A stretch of DNA of 64,000 bases from NCBI GenBank assembly GCA_963727015.1, contig CAVSEV010000004.1, positions 29,912 to 93,911 of the forward strand, given 5' to 3'. A program made the position numbers and the translations under genes. The DNA is from DATFVJ01 sp963727015. Its GTDB lineage: Bacteria; Actinomycetota; Actinomycetes; Streptosporangiales; Streptosporangiaceae. The first letter of the stretch is position 1; each line of letters begins with the position of its first letter. The notes below the pieces were generated by a model. The model saw only the letters and a program-made list of their open reading frames with translations. It did not search any database and was not told the DNA's origin. Positions 42,576 through 51,254 of this stretch are shown here, in pieces.

Positions 42576-42842
42576 ATGCCCGGCGTGAGTGCGCCCGGCG
42601 CACTTGAGGCGCTTGTGCGCGTGCAGCTCAGGCCCGGCTTCGAGCCGGCCGCCTTCGAAGAACACCTGCGCGCCGCCGCCGCCGTCAGTGAGGCGTGGCG
42701 GCTGGCCGGCGACTGTGACTTCGAGGTGCGGCTTTCCTGCCGGAGCCTCGCCGGCCTCGACGCCGCGGTGACCGGACTCCGCGACGCCGGCGGCATTACC
42801 TCGACCATCCTCGTCCTGCACCGTGTCCGCTTGGAGGCGTGA
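42576..42842 (+). CDS. Stand-alone Lrp/AsnC ligand-binding (RAM) domain protein
   Basis: The 88-aa product has the alphabeta-sandwich of the RAM domain: ALVRVQLRPGFEPAAFEEHL, then VSEAWRLAGDCDFEVRLSCRSLAGLDAAV and a final STILVLHRVRLE strand. There is no helix-turn-helix. Such proteins bind amino acids and can modulate Lrp partners or enzymes. It overlaps lysA by 4 bp (ATGA), which suggests a role in sensing lysine or related amino acids, an inference from coupling only. Confidence 0.72.
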   Translation: MPGVSAPGALEALVRVQLRPGFEPAAFEEHLRAAAAVSEAWRLAGDCDFEVRLSCRSLAGLDAAVTGLRDAGGITSTILVLHRVRLEA

Positions 42843-44107
42843 TGAATATCTGGCCGCTCACCGCCCACCCGGGTCTGTCGGTCGGTGGTGTCGGGTTGAC
42901 CGAGATCGCTGCGCGTTTCGGCACCCCGGCCTACGTGCTTGACGTAGAGCACGTAAGGTTCCGCTGCCACGAGTACAGCAAGGCCATGGCGCCGCACGAG
43001 GTGGCCTACGCCGCCAAGGCGTTCTGGTGCCGCGCGATGGCCCGGTGGATCGCCGAGGAAGACCTATCGCTTGACGTCTGCTCAGCCGGCGAACTCGTCG
43101 TCGCCGCGGCGGCCGGCTTCCCCGCGGAGCGCATTCTGCTGCATGGCAATGGCAAGACGCCGCAGGAACTGTCCGCCGCGCTGGACTACGGAGTCGGCCG
43201 GATCGTCCTCGACTCCCCTGGAGAGGTCGCGCGGCTCGCCGCGCTCGCCGACCGGCGCCAGAAGGTGCTGGCAAGGGTCACGCCCGGAGTTGACGCCCAT
43301 GCGCACAGGGCGGTGACGACCGGCACCGAGGACCAGCAGTTCGGCCTGTCTATCGCCGCTGGCGCCGCGGATGACGTCGTTCGCCGCGTCCTCGGTCAGC
43401 CGTCATTGGAACTGACTGGCCTGCATTGCCACATCGGATCGCAGATCAGCGGCCTGGACGGCTTCGAGACGGCCGCCCGCCGCCTGGTCGCCTTTATGGC
43501 CAGGTTTGGCGGCCTGCCCGAGCTGAACCTCGGCGGCGGCCACGCGGTGGCCTACCTGCCCGGCGATCAGGGGCTGGACATCACCGCCTTCGCCGAGCGG
43601 ATCACCCGCGCGGTCGAGCAGGAATGCGCCGCCCATGGCATCGCCATGCCGCGGCTCACCGTCGAACCAGGCCGCGCGATCGTCGGCTCCGCCGGGGTGA
43701 CGCTGTACCGGGTGCTCACCGTGAAGCACGGCGCACGAACATACGTCGTTGTGGACGGCGGCATGAGCGACAACCCGCGGCCCGCCCTTTACGGCAGTCG
43801 CTACACCATTGAGCGGGTCGGAATTGAGCAGGTCGGAGCTCACGGCCACGCCGGGACCGAACCGATGACCGTCGTCGGCCGGCACTGCGAGGCAGGCGAC
43901 GTCCTGGTGCGCGAGGCGCACCTGCCCGGCGACATCCGGCCAGGCGATCTGCTCGCCATGCCGGGCACAGGCGCCTATCACCACGCGATGGCGTCCAACT
44001 ACAACCACTTCACCAGGCCGCCGGTCATCGCTGTCCGCGAGGGGCGGGCCTGGCCGCTGATCCGCCGCGAGACAGACGAAGACCTGCTGCGCCGCGACGT
44101 CGGCTGA
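42839..44107 (+). CDS. lysA: Diaminopimelate decarboxylase-like PLP enzyme
   Basis: The 422-aa product is a fold-type III PLP decarboxylase. It has the PLP Lys in YAAKAFWCRAMARW near residue 58, the LHCHIGSQISGLDGF strand near 200, GGGHAVAY, EPGRAIVGSAG near 280, YVVVDGGMSDNPRPALYG near 305, and the C-terminal GRHCEAGDVL and GAYHHAMASNYN. These are LysA features, so it probably makes lysine from meso-diaminopimelate. It is not followed by hom/thrC as in many actinobacteria, so it may be a second copy or act on a related substrate. Confidence 0.87.
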   Translation: MMNIWPLTAHPGLSVGGVGLTEIAARFGTPAYVLDVEHVRFRCHEYSKAMAPHEVAYAAKAFWCRAMARWIAEEDLSLDVCSAGELVVAAAAGFPAERILLHGNGKTPQELSAALDYGVGRIVLDSPGEVARLAALADRRQKVLARVTPGVDAHAHRAVTTGTEDQQFGLSIAAGAADDVVRRVLGQPSLELTGLHCHIGSQISGLDGFETAARRLVAFMARFGGLPELNLGGGHAVAYLPGDQGLDITAFAERITRAVEQECAAHGIAMPRLTVEPGRAIVGSAGVTLYRVLTVKHGARTYVVVDGGMSDNPRPALYGSRYTIERVGIEQVGAHGHAGTEPMTVVGRHCEAGDVLVREAHLPGDIRPGDLLAMPGTGAYHHAMASNYNHFTRPPVIAVREGRAWPLIRRETDEDLLRRDVG

Positions 44108-44124
44108 CGTGCCCAGGGAAAGCG

Positions 44125-44220
44125 ACCCCCCGGGATCCCCCGGGCCCCCGGGCGTCCCGATGCGCCGCACGCGACGCGCCATGCGGCAGCCGTTCAGACT
44201 GTATTGCCCGAACGGCTGTG
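44125..44220. repeat. Composite 3'-end repeat, copy 2, with a terminator hairpin
   Basis: Between convergent lysA and the ABC ATPase gene lies ACCCCCCGGGATCCCCCGG (44125-44143), followed by CGGCAGCCGTTC. CAGCCGTTC (44187-44195) pairs with GAACGGCTG (44210-44218) to give a 9-10-bp stem with a 14-nt loop. The blocks are the inverted form of those after the multicopper oxidase gene. Confidence 0.5.
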
Positions 44221-44256
44221 CGGTGAATCCGCCGGCCTGCGGGGCGGGCCGTCGGC

Positions 44257-45543
44257 TCAGCGGCCGTGCGAGGCATGGGCATGCTTCAGCTTGAGCTGGC
44301 CCGTGTTCGCGTCGAAGTCGAAGAGCTCGCCGTAGCGTCCCCAATCGATGGCGATCTTCAACTGCCGGTTGGCGTCCTCCTCGGAGAACCCCCGCCTCAG
44401 CAGGTCAAGGAAAAGGCCTTCGCCGAGGCTGCCGTCCTTGGTGGCCTCGAGCGCATTGCAGATCGCACGGACCAGGGGGGCTCGCCCCCGCGCTCGCCGG
44501 GCAAAGATCTCCTTGGACTCCGAGATGTCGGCGGCCACGAAGACCCGGCCGTCCTCGGTGATATGCAGGTCGGCGTCGTCGACCTCCGCCAGCCCAAGCA
44601 CCTGTGCCGCGTCGACAAGCGGAAGAAGGGCGTCGACCTCGAACGTCAGCTCGTGCGCCAGCTTGGGCAGATCCTCGCGCCCGCCGCGTGCCTCGACGAT
44701 CTCGAGCAAGCCCGACATGCCGCCCACAGTGGCCGAAGGGAGCGGGGTGTCGGTGGGCGAACCCTCGCCAGGGGATGTCACCGTCCACACATGTGCGGGT
44801 GGACGGACGTCGCGCCCGGTCATGAACCCGTAGATCTGGTCGACCAGGGCCCCGAAGCTCTCGCCGTGCCGGTCGCGGGGCTGGGGGAAGGTGCACTGGA
44901 TCTCGGCGCGGATCCGGCCGGGGTTGGCCCCGAGTACGAAGATCCTGTCGGCGAGGATCACCGCCTCCTCGATGTTGTGGGTGACGATCAGCATGGCCTT
45001 CGTCGGGAAGTCGCTCTCCTGCCACAGGCGCAGCAGCTCGGCCCGGAGGTTCTGGGCGGTGAGCACATCGAGGGCGGAGAACGGCTCGTCCATCAACAGC
45101 GCGTCGGGTTCGACCACCAGGGCCCGGGCGAACCCGACCCGCTGGCGCATCCCTCCCGACAGCTCCTTTGGGTAGGCCGACTCGAAGCCGTCCAGGCCGA
45201 TGGTGTCGATCGCGCGCTCGGCCCGGTTCCGTCGATCTGCAGGTGGGATCCCGAGGGCCTCGAGACCGATCTCGACGTTCTGGCGCACGGTGAGCCACGG
45301 CAGCAGGGCGAAGCTCTGGAACACCATGGCGACTCCCGGATTTGCCCCGTTCAGCGGGGTGCCCCGGTACGTGATCACCCCCGCTGTGGGTGCGATCAGC
45401 CCGGCGATGCAGCGCAACAACGTGCTCTTCCCCGAGCCGGAGCGGCCGAGCAGGGCCACAATCTCGCCCTCGCGCAGGTCGACCGAGATGTCCTCGAGCA
45501 CCGGCAACGGACTCCCGTCGGGTGACGTGAACGACTTTGACAC
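44257..45543 (-). CDS. ABC transporter ATPase (NitT/TauT-like) with C-terminal AAA-associated domain
   Basis: The 428-aa product has Walker A LLGRSGSGKSTLLR near residue 34, Q-loop VFQSFALLPW, signature KELSGGMRQRVGFARAL and Walker B ALLMDEPFSALD. A C-terminal domain of about 170 residues follows (LPKLAHELTFEVDALLPLVDAAQVLG and SKEIFARRARGRAPLVRAI), found in ATPases of this transporter subclass. The GTG at 45543 begins at SKSFTSPDG, yet the frame upstream still reads ATTIIEVAGV and has no start codon. An ATG at 45611 with a good ribosome-binding site is in another frame (MSETAGRPGG). A one-base shift near 45575-45590 is likely, natural or a sequencing error. The permease gene lies directly upstream. 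Confidence 0.85.
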   Translation of the reverse strand: MSKSFTSPDGSPLPVLEDISVDLREGEIVALLGRSGSGKSTLLRCIAGLIAPTAGVITYRGTPLNGANPGVAMVFQSFALLPWLTVRQNVEIGLEALGIPPADRRNRAERAIDTIGLDGFESAYPKELSGGMRQRVGFARALVVEPDALLMDEPFSALDVLTAQNLRAELLRLWQESDFPTKAMLIVTHNIEEAVILADRIFVLGANPGRIRAEIQCTFPQPRDRHGESFGALVDQIYGFMTGRDVRPPAHVWTVTSPGEGSPTDTPLPSATVGGMSGLLEIVEARGGREDLPKLAHELTFEVDALLPLVDAAQVLGLAEVDDADLHITEDGRVFVAADISESKEIFARRARGRAPLVRAICNALEATKDGSLGEGLFLDLLRRGFSEEDANRQLKIAIDWGRYGELFDFDANTGQLKLKHAHASHGR

Positions 45544-45657
45544 GCCGGCGACCTCGATGATGGTGGTCGCGGCGGCACCGGGCCGCCGGGCCGGCCCGCG
45601 GTCTCGCTCATCGCGTGCCCCCCGCTTTCTGCGCTCCCGCCGATCGCCGCGGTGCGC

Positions 45658-47406
45658 TCACAGTGTGTATCTCGATTCGGCCAGTCGGTACAGCCGCCGC
45701 CAGAACAGCCGGTTGACGATGACGACGAACGCGCTCATGACGATGCCACCGGCGAGGAGCAGCGCGAATTTCCCCTGGTTGGAGGCTCTGGCGATGTAGT
45801 TCCCTAGCCCGAAGGCGGTGAGGGTGTGGTGGTTCCACGCGACCAGTTCTGCCACGATCGAGGCGTTCCAGGCGCCGCCGGCGGCCGTGATCCCGCCGGT
45901 CACATACGCAGGAAAGATGGCCGGGAGGATCACCTGGCGCCATCGCTGACGCCGGGTCAGCCGCATGGTCGTCATCATCTCGCGCAGGTCGTTAGGGATC
46001 GCGCTGGCCCCGGCGATGACGTTGAACAGGATGTACCACTGCGCTCCCAGCATCATGAGCAAAATGGCTCCGTAATTCAGCGGAAGCCCCGTGTCGATAA
46101 AGATCAGGGTGGCGAAGGGGAAGAGCAGGATGGCCGGGAAGCTGGCTAGCACCTGCACGACGGGCTGCGCGTAACGCGCCAGTCTCGGGCTCATGCCGAC
46201 CTTCACCCCGGCCGGCACCCAGATCAGCGTCGAGATGGCGAGCAGGACCACCACCCGGGCGAAGGTGGCGGCCCCGAAGCCGACAAGGGAAGGCACGCGG
46301 GCAAGCCCCAGGTGTATGTAGAGATAACGAAGCCCGACGACAGCGACGCCGACGGAAAAGCCGACGATGAGCAGCCAGAAGACGATGTCGCCCAATTTCC
46401 TTTTACGCTCATCTACACGCAGCGGATACTCGGCGAGCCCGAAGGGACGGGTCACCCGGTCGAGCATCCGGCCGATCGGGCGAGCCGCCTGGCCGGCGTG
46501 TCGCGGGATCGCGGAGCGGCGCAGGATCTCCAAGACGATGCTCTGCGGCTTGTCGGCCGACTCGGAGGTCTCGATCCGGAACTTGTCGGCCCATGCGACA
46601 AGCGGCCGGAAGAAAAGAAAGTTCGTCCCCACGACCAGAACGACCATCACGGCGATGGCGATCGCCACGTTCGCAAACGATCCTTCCCTGATGGCGGCGC
46701 CCATGTAGCTGCCCATGCCGGGGAGGCTCTCGGAAACGCCCTTTCCCGCGATGAAAACGGTGACCGCCTCCGACGCGGTCAGGAAGAACCACCCACCGCC
46801 CATCGACATCATCATGTTCCAGACAAGTCCGATCATCGAACTGGGCACGTCGAGCTTCCAGAACCGCTGCCACTTGGTGAGCCGGTACATGCGCGCTGCC
46901 TCGTCGAGTTCGGTGGGCTGCGCGATGAGTGAGTGATAGAAGCTGAACGTCATGTTCCACGCCTGCGAGGTGAAGATCACAAAGATGGCGGCCAGCTCGT
47001 AACCGAGCAGGCTGCCGGGAAACACCTTGATGAAAAAGGTGAGCGCAATCGGAAGGAACACCAGTATCGGGATGGACTGGAGCACGTCGAGTATCGGGAT
47101 GAGCACCTTCCCTGCGCGCCGAAGGCGCGCCGCTGCCGTGCCGTAGACCAAGGTGAATACCGTTGACAGCGCGAGCGCGATGAACATGCGCAAGAGGGAG
47201 CGGGCCGCGTAGTAGGGCACGTCCGCGATGTCAGTGGAAAGCTGTACCCTGGTCCGGCCCGGGGTGAAGTTGACGGCCATCGACTTGCCCAGCCGCACCA
47301 CCGCGTACAGGACCGCGATGATGGCCACCCCGACGACGACGTCGGCGAGGTTGAGCTTCCGGCCCCGCAGAACCTCGCGTATCGGGAGTGACGGCGGTAC
47401 CGGCAA
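45658..47406 (-). CDS. Fused (double) ABC transporter permease, NitT/TauT-like
   Basis: The 582-aa product is two permease units in one chain, each with about five or six helices. The coupling-helix (EAA) motifs are DEAARMYRLTKWQRFWKLDVP near residue 170 and REMMTTMRLTRRQRWRQVILP near 475. A cytoplasmic linker with TRPFGLAEYPLRVDERKRKLGD separates the halves. With the following ATPase it can form a full importer. No solute-binding protein is encoded nearby, so the substrate is unknown. A TTG start at 47406 has AGGAG 8 bp upstream. Confidence 0.87.
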   Translation of the reverse strand: MPVPPSLPIREVLRGRKLNLADVVVGVAIIAVLYAVVRLGKSMAVNFTPGRTRVQLSTDIADVPYYAARSLLRMFIALALSTVFTLVYGTAAARLRRAGKVLIPILDVLQSIPILVFLPIALTFFIKVFPGSLLGYELAAIFVIFTSQAWNMTFSFYHSLIAQPTELDEAARMYRLTKWQRFWKLDVPSSMIGLVWNMMMSMGGGWFFLTASEAVTVFIAGKGVSESLPGMGSYMGAAIREGSFANVAIAIAVMVVLVVGTNFLFFRPLVAWADKFRIETSESADKPQSIVLEILRRSAIPRHAGQAARPIGRMLDRVTRPFGLAEYPLRVDERKRKLGDIVFWLLIVGFSVGVAVVGLRYLYIHLGLARVPSLVGFGAATFARVVVLLAISTLIWVPAGVKVGMSPRLARYAQPVVQVLASFPAILLFPFATLIFIDTGLPLNYGAILLMMLGAQWYILFNVIAGASAIPNDLREMMTTMRLTRRQRWRQVILPAIFPAYVTGGITAAGGAWNASIVAELVAWNHHTLTAFGLGNYIARASNQGKFALLLAGGIVMSAFVVIVNRLFWRRLYRLAESRYTL

Positions 47407-47462
47407 GGGGCTTGCTCCTGGAGCGATCGAAGCGATAGCGAAGTCGCCAGCAATCTATAGGG

Positions 47463-48275
47463 CTAGCCCCGCGATCTACGGTGGAGGGCGGCCCCGGTTC
47501 CGATGACGACCGTGGCGTCGAGCTCCTCGGAACTGGACACCCGCGGGACCAGCCCGCAGCGGGCAACGCTTTCGGCGGTCTGCGCCGCCTGGCGCTCGCT
47601 GGTCTCGACCAGCAGGTGGCCACCCGGTGCCAGCCATCGTGGCGCCGTGGCGATCACCCGCCGCTGGACGTCGAGCCCGTCCGCGCCGCCGTCGAGCGCC
47701 ACCAGCGGCTCGTGCAGGCGGGCCTCCGGCGGCATCAGCCCGACCTCCTCGGTGGGCACGTAGGGCGCGTTGGCGACTAGCACGTCGACGCGGCCCCGCA
47801 GCGCAGCGGGCAGCGGCTCGTAAAGGTCACCTTGATACACCTGCCCACCGGTAGCCGCGACGTTGCGGCGGGCGCACGCCACCGCGGCGGGATCGATATC
47901 GACGGCGTACGACTCGACCCGGTCCAGGGCCGCGGCCACCGCAGCGCCCACGGCGCCCGAGCCGCAGCACAGGTCGACGACGACGGCTTGTGACCCGGCA
48001 AGCGCGGCGGCCTGGCGGACGAGGAACTCGGTGCGGCGGCGGGGTACGAAGACCCCGGGGTCCACGGCTACCCGCAGGCCGCAGAACTCCGCCCACCCGA
48101 GTACGTGCTCGAGGGGCAGGCCGGCGGCTCGCCGGTTCACCATCGCGGCGAGGTCGGCAGGAGTTCGTGCGGCGCAGATGAGCAACCGCGCCTCGTCCTC
48201 GGCGAAGACGCAGCCGGCCGCCCGGAGCCCGCTGACGATGACCGATCGCTGGCGAGGTGACGGGGAAATCGACAT
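47463..48275 (-). CDS. PrmC/HemK-like putative glutamine N5-methyltransferase
   Basis: The 270-aa product has an N-terminal helical domain and a SAM-binding domain with VVVDLCCGSGAVGAAVAAAL near residue 110, DIDPAAVACARRN, and the catalytic-site motif as VANAPYVPTEEV. True PrmC enzymes have NPPY at that point; NAPY marks an uncharacterised actinobacterial branch that may modify another Gln. It ends LDATVVIGTGAAL. The ATG at 48275 has GAAAGG upstream. It lies 56 bp before the permease gene on the same strand, though no functional link is evident. Confidence 0.82.
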   Translation of the reverse strand: MSISPSPRQRSVIVSGLRAAGCVFAEDEARLLICAARTPADLAAMVNRRAAGLPLEHVLGWAEFCGLRVAVDPGVFVPRRRTEFLVRQAAALAGSQAVVVDLCCGSGAVGAAVAAALDRVESYAVDIDPAAVACARRNVAATGGQVYQGDLYEPLPAALRGRVDVLVANAPYVPTEEVGLMPPEARLHEPLVALDGGADGLDVQRRVIATAPRWLAPGGHLLVETSERQAAQTAESVARCGLVPRVSSSEELDATVVIGTGAALHRRSRG

Positions 48276-48477
48276 GAGAGCCTTTCGGGAAGCCGATGGG
48301 CGCTCTCCGGTCACCTATGCAGCAGCAGCCGCGGCCGCGAGGTGGGGAGCACCCGGCCTGTTCTGGCGGTAACGGGTCTCACCTCCTCGGCGCGTCCACT
48401 CCTAGAGACGGCAACACTACCTGAGCCAGAACCGGGCGATGACATGCCGCATGGCCCGGGTCGGTCACAATGGGCAG

Positions 48478-49551
48478 ATGCGACTCCCGGTCATGCCACC
48501 CGTGCCACCGATGTTGGCGAAAGCCGTCAAGCAGATTCCCGGCGGCGCTTTGAGCTTCGAACCGAAATGGGACGGCTTCAGATCGATAATCTTCCGTGAC
48601 CGCGACGAAGTCGAGATCGGCAGCCGTAACGAGAAGCCGATGACTCGCTACTTCCCTGAACTGGTCGAGGCCGTGCGCGCCAACCTGCCCGGGCGCTGCG
48701 TGATCGACGGCGAGATCATCGTCATCGGCTCCTCGGGAGACCGGCTGGACTTCGAGGTGCTGCAGCAGCGCATCCATCCCGCGGCCAGCCGGGTCAAAAT
48801 GCTCGCCGCGCAGACCCCGGCGCGTTTCGTGGCGTTCGACCTGCTCGCCCTCGGCGATGCCGATTACACGAAGCGCCCCTTCGCCGAACGCAGAGCCGCG
48901 CTCGTGGACGCGCTGTCCGCCGCGGCGCCCCCCGTTCACGTCACTGCGGCCACGACCGACGCGGCCGTGGCAGAGCGGTGGTTCCGCCAGTTCGAGGGCG
49001 CCGGGCTCGATGGCATCATCGCCAAGCCGCTCGACGGGTTGTACCAGCCGGACAAGCGGACCATGTTCAAGGTGAAGCACGAACGCACCGCCGACTGCGT
49101 GGTCGCCGGGTACCGGCTGCACAAGGGCGGAGCGGACCGGATTGGATCGCTGCTCCTTGGTCTTTACACCGGCGACGGCACCTTGGCCAGCGTGGGCGTG
49201 ATCGGCGCATTCCCGATGGAGCGTCGCAAGGAACTGTTCGAGGAGATGCAGCCCCTGGTCACCACGTTCGATGACCATCCATGGGCGTGGGCCAGGCAGG
49301 AGCAGGGTTCAAGGACGCCACGCAACGCAGAAGGAAGCCGGTGGGCCGCTGGCAAGGACCTGTCGTTCACCCCACTGCGACCTGAGCGCGTCGTCGAAGT
49401 CCGGTATGAGCATATGGAAGGCGTACGGTTCCGCCACACCGCCCAGTTCGTCCGCTGGCGCCCCGACCGTGACCCCAGCTCCTGCACCTACGAGCAGCTC
49501 GACGAACCCGTCAAGTTCGACCTCGCCGACGTCCTCAGCGCACACCGGTAG
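48478..49551 (+). CDS. ATP-dependent DNA ligase (LigC type)
   Basis: The 357-aa product has motif I FEPKWDGFRSIIF near residue 27, motif III RFVAFDLLALGD, motif IV DGIIAKPLDG, motif V MFKVKHERTADCVVAGYR, and a C-terminal OB-fold with RPERVVEVRYEHMEGVRFRHTAQFVRWR. This is the LigC group, which works with Ku-type or base-excision repair systems in actinobacteria and is distinct from the LigD-type ligase at 17558. The ATG at 48478 is the first one before the conserved part. It is convergent with paaE. Confidence 0.88.
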   Translation: MRLPVMPPVPPMLAKAVKQIPGGALSFEPKWDGFRSIIFRDRDEVEIGSRNEKPMTRYFPELVEAVRANLPGRCVIDGEIIVIGSSGDRLDFEVLQQRIHPAASRVKMLAAQTPARFVAFDLLALGDADYTKRPFAERRAALVDALSAAAPPVHVTAATTDAAVAERWFRQFEGAGLDGIIAKPLDGLYQPDKRTMFKVKHERTADCVVAGYRLHKGGADRIGSLLLGLYTGDGTLASVGVIGAFPMERRKELFEEMQPLVTTFDDHPWAWARQEQGSRTPRNAEGSRWAAGKDLSFTPLRPERVVEVRYEHMEGVRFRHTAQFVRWRPDRDPSSCTYEQLDEPVKFDLADVLSAHR

Positions 49552-49556
49552 TTCTC

Positions 49557-49577
49557 CCGAACGGCTGCGCGGTGGAT
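49557..49577. repeat. Short copy of the intergenic ACGGCTGCGCGG repeat
   Basis: CCCGAACGGCTGCGCGGTGG fills most of the 40-bp gap between the convergent ligase gene and paaE. The same block, with one change, is at 44207-44226 after lysA. It may act as a termination or processing signal. Confidence 0.45.
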
Positions 49578-49591
49578 TCACTGCTTCCGGC

Positions 49592-50749
49592 TCAGGCGTC
49601 GTAGTCCACAGTGACCCGCTCCGACAGCGGCGTGGATTGACACGTGAGCACGAAGCCCGCGTCGAGTTCGGACTTCTCGAGGGCGAAGTTGCGCCGCATG
49701 TCGACCTCGCCTTCTGTCACCTTGGCCCTGCAGGTGCCGCACACCCCGCCCTTGCAGGCGAACGGCAGGTCCGGCCGCGCGCGCTGGGCACCGTCGAGGA
49801 CGGAGGCGCTGCGCGGCACGGTGACCGTGGTGGAGCGGCCGTCGAGAACAACCGTCACTTCGCTGGTCGCACCCTCGATCCGCGCGTCCTCGTGGCGAAC
49901 CGGGGGTGGCGGAAGCTCATCTACGTAGAACAACTCCTGGTGGATCCGCTCGGCGGGGACACCGGCATGCTTTAGCACCTCCTGCGCGTCCGTGACCATG
50001 CCGAACGGCCCGCACAGCCACCACTGATCCACGTGCTTGATCTCAGGAAGCACCGCGAGCAGGGCGGTCAGTTTCGCCGCGTCCAGCCGGCCGGTGAAAA
50101 GTTCCGCCTGCTGCGGCTCCCTGGACAGCACGTGCAGCAGGCCGAGCCGAGCCGGGTAGCGGTTCTTCAGGTCCGCGAGTTCCTCGGCGAACATCACAGT
50201 GCTGGTGCGCCGGTTCCCGTAGATGATGGTCGCCGTCGATCCCGGATTCCGTAGCACGGTGGCCGCGATCGAAAGTACCGGCGTGATCCCGGACCCGGCC
50301 GCGATGAGCACGTGATGTCCCGCTGCCGCGGCATCGGGGGTGAAGCTGCCTGTGGGCGTCCCGACCTCGATCTCGTCGCCGGGGCGTACCTCACGCACCA
50401 GCCAGGTGGAGAACGTCCCACCGGGGACCACCCGGACTCCGATCCGCGGCGCGGCACCCTCCGGTGCGCAGATGGAGTACGAGCGGCGATCTTCCCTGCC
50501 GCCGATCGTGCGCCGCAGTGTCAGCGACTGGCCCGCGCGGAAGGCGTAGGCCTCGCTGAGCCGCGGGGGTACGCGGAAGGTAACCGCCACGGCGTCGTCG
50601 CACAGGTGCGAGACCGCGGCCACGGTCAGCCGATGGAATTCCAGCCGCGACCTTGACCTCGGGTGCACGGACTCCGGGTTCACCGGCTTCGGGTTCACCG
50701 GCTTCGGGTTCACCGGCTTCGGGTTCACGGACCTCGTGCTCACCGACAC
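49592..50749 (-). CDS. paaE: Phenylacetyl-CoA epoxidase reductase subunit
   Basis: The 385-aa product has the FAD-binding RRSYSICAPEG near residue 85 and the NAD(P)H-binding AAGSGITPVLSIA near 140. Its C-terminal [2Fe-2S] ferredoxin domain contains FACKGGVCGTCRAKVTEG and VLTCQS (C-x4-C-x2-C...C). It passes electrons to the PaaABC(D) oxygenase. The N-terminus carries four NPKPV-type units encoded by a 12-bp DNA repeat, absent from usual PaaE. GTG at 50749 lies 1 bp after the paaD stop; GTG at 50743 is possible. It is the last gene of the paaZABCDE operon. Confidence 0.92.
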   Translation of the reverse strand: MSVSTRSVNPKPVNPKPVNPKPVNPESVHPRSRSRLEFHRLTVAAVSHLCDDAVAVTFRVPPRLSEAYAFRAGQSLTLRRTIGGREDRRSYSICAPEGAAPRIGVRVVPGGTFSTWLVREVRPGDEIEVGTPTGSFTPDAAAAGHHVLIAAGSGITPVLSIAATVLRNPGSTATIIYGNRRTSTVMFAEELADLKNRYPARLGLLHVLSREPQQAELFTGRLDAAKLTALLAVLPEIKHVDQWWLCGPFGMVTDAQEVLKHAGVPAERIHQELFYVDELPPPPVRHEDARIEGATSEVTVVLDGRSTTVTVPRSASVLDGAQRARPDLPFACKGGVCGTCRAKVTEGEVDMRRNFALEKSELDAGFVLTCQSTPLSERVTVDYDA

Positions 50750-50750
50750 G

Positions 50751-51254
50751 TCAGATCTCCTTGACGTGCTCGAACGGTTCGCGGCAGGCATGGCACCTAT
50801 GCAGTGCCTTGCACGCGGTGGCGCCGAACCTGGACACCTCCTCGGTGTCGTCAGAACCGCAGAGCGGGCACCGCACCCGGCGGACGGGTGGGGCGAGCGT
50901 GAGCGGTACCGGGCCCGGCGCGCGCCGCGTGGCCGCGCCGGGCGGTGCTATCCCAGCCGCGGCGAGCTTGCGCTTGCCATCCTCGCTGATCCAGTCGCTG
51001 CTCCACGGCGGCTGCAGCACGGTGCGCACCTCGACCTCGTGGTAGCCCGCGTTCTGGAGCGCGTGCACGAGGTCGTCACGCATGGTGTCCATGGCGGGGC
51101 ACCCGATGTAGGTCGGCGTGATCGATACGATCACCTTCCCGTCCTCTTCTGACACCTCCCGCAGCACGCCGAGATCGGCCAGCGTGAGCTGCGGCAGTTC
51201 GGGGTCGGTGACGGTCCGCGCCACAGCCCTCGCCTCGGCCAGCATCGTCACCAT
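50751..51254 (-). CDS. paaD: Phenylacetyl-CoA epoxidase assembly protein
   Basis: The 167-aa product has a MIP18/DUF59 domain (DPELPQLTLADLGVLREV and SITPTYIGCPAMDTMRDDL). It ends with a zinc-ribbon-like tail that holds CPLCGSDD, ACKAL and CHAC motifs, as in PaaD. PaaD is needed for maturation of the PaaABCE complex, probably Fe-S insertion into PaaE. The ATG at 51254 overlaps the end of paaC. Confidence 0.9.
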   Translation of the reverse strand: MVTMLAEARAVARTVTDPELPQLTLADLGVLREVSEEDGKVIVSITPTYIGCPAMDTMRDDLVHALQNAGYHEVEVRTVLQPPWSSDWISEDGKRKLAAAGIAPPGAATRRAPGPVPLTLAPPVRRVRCPLCGSDDTEEVSRFGATACKALHRCHACREPFEHVKEI

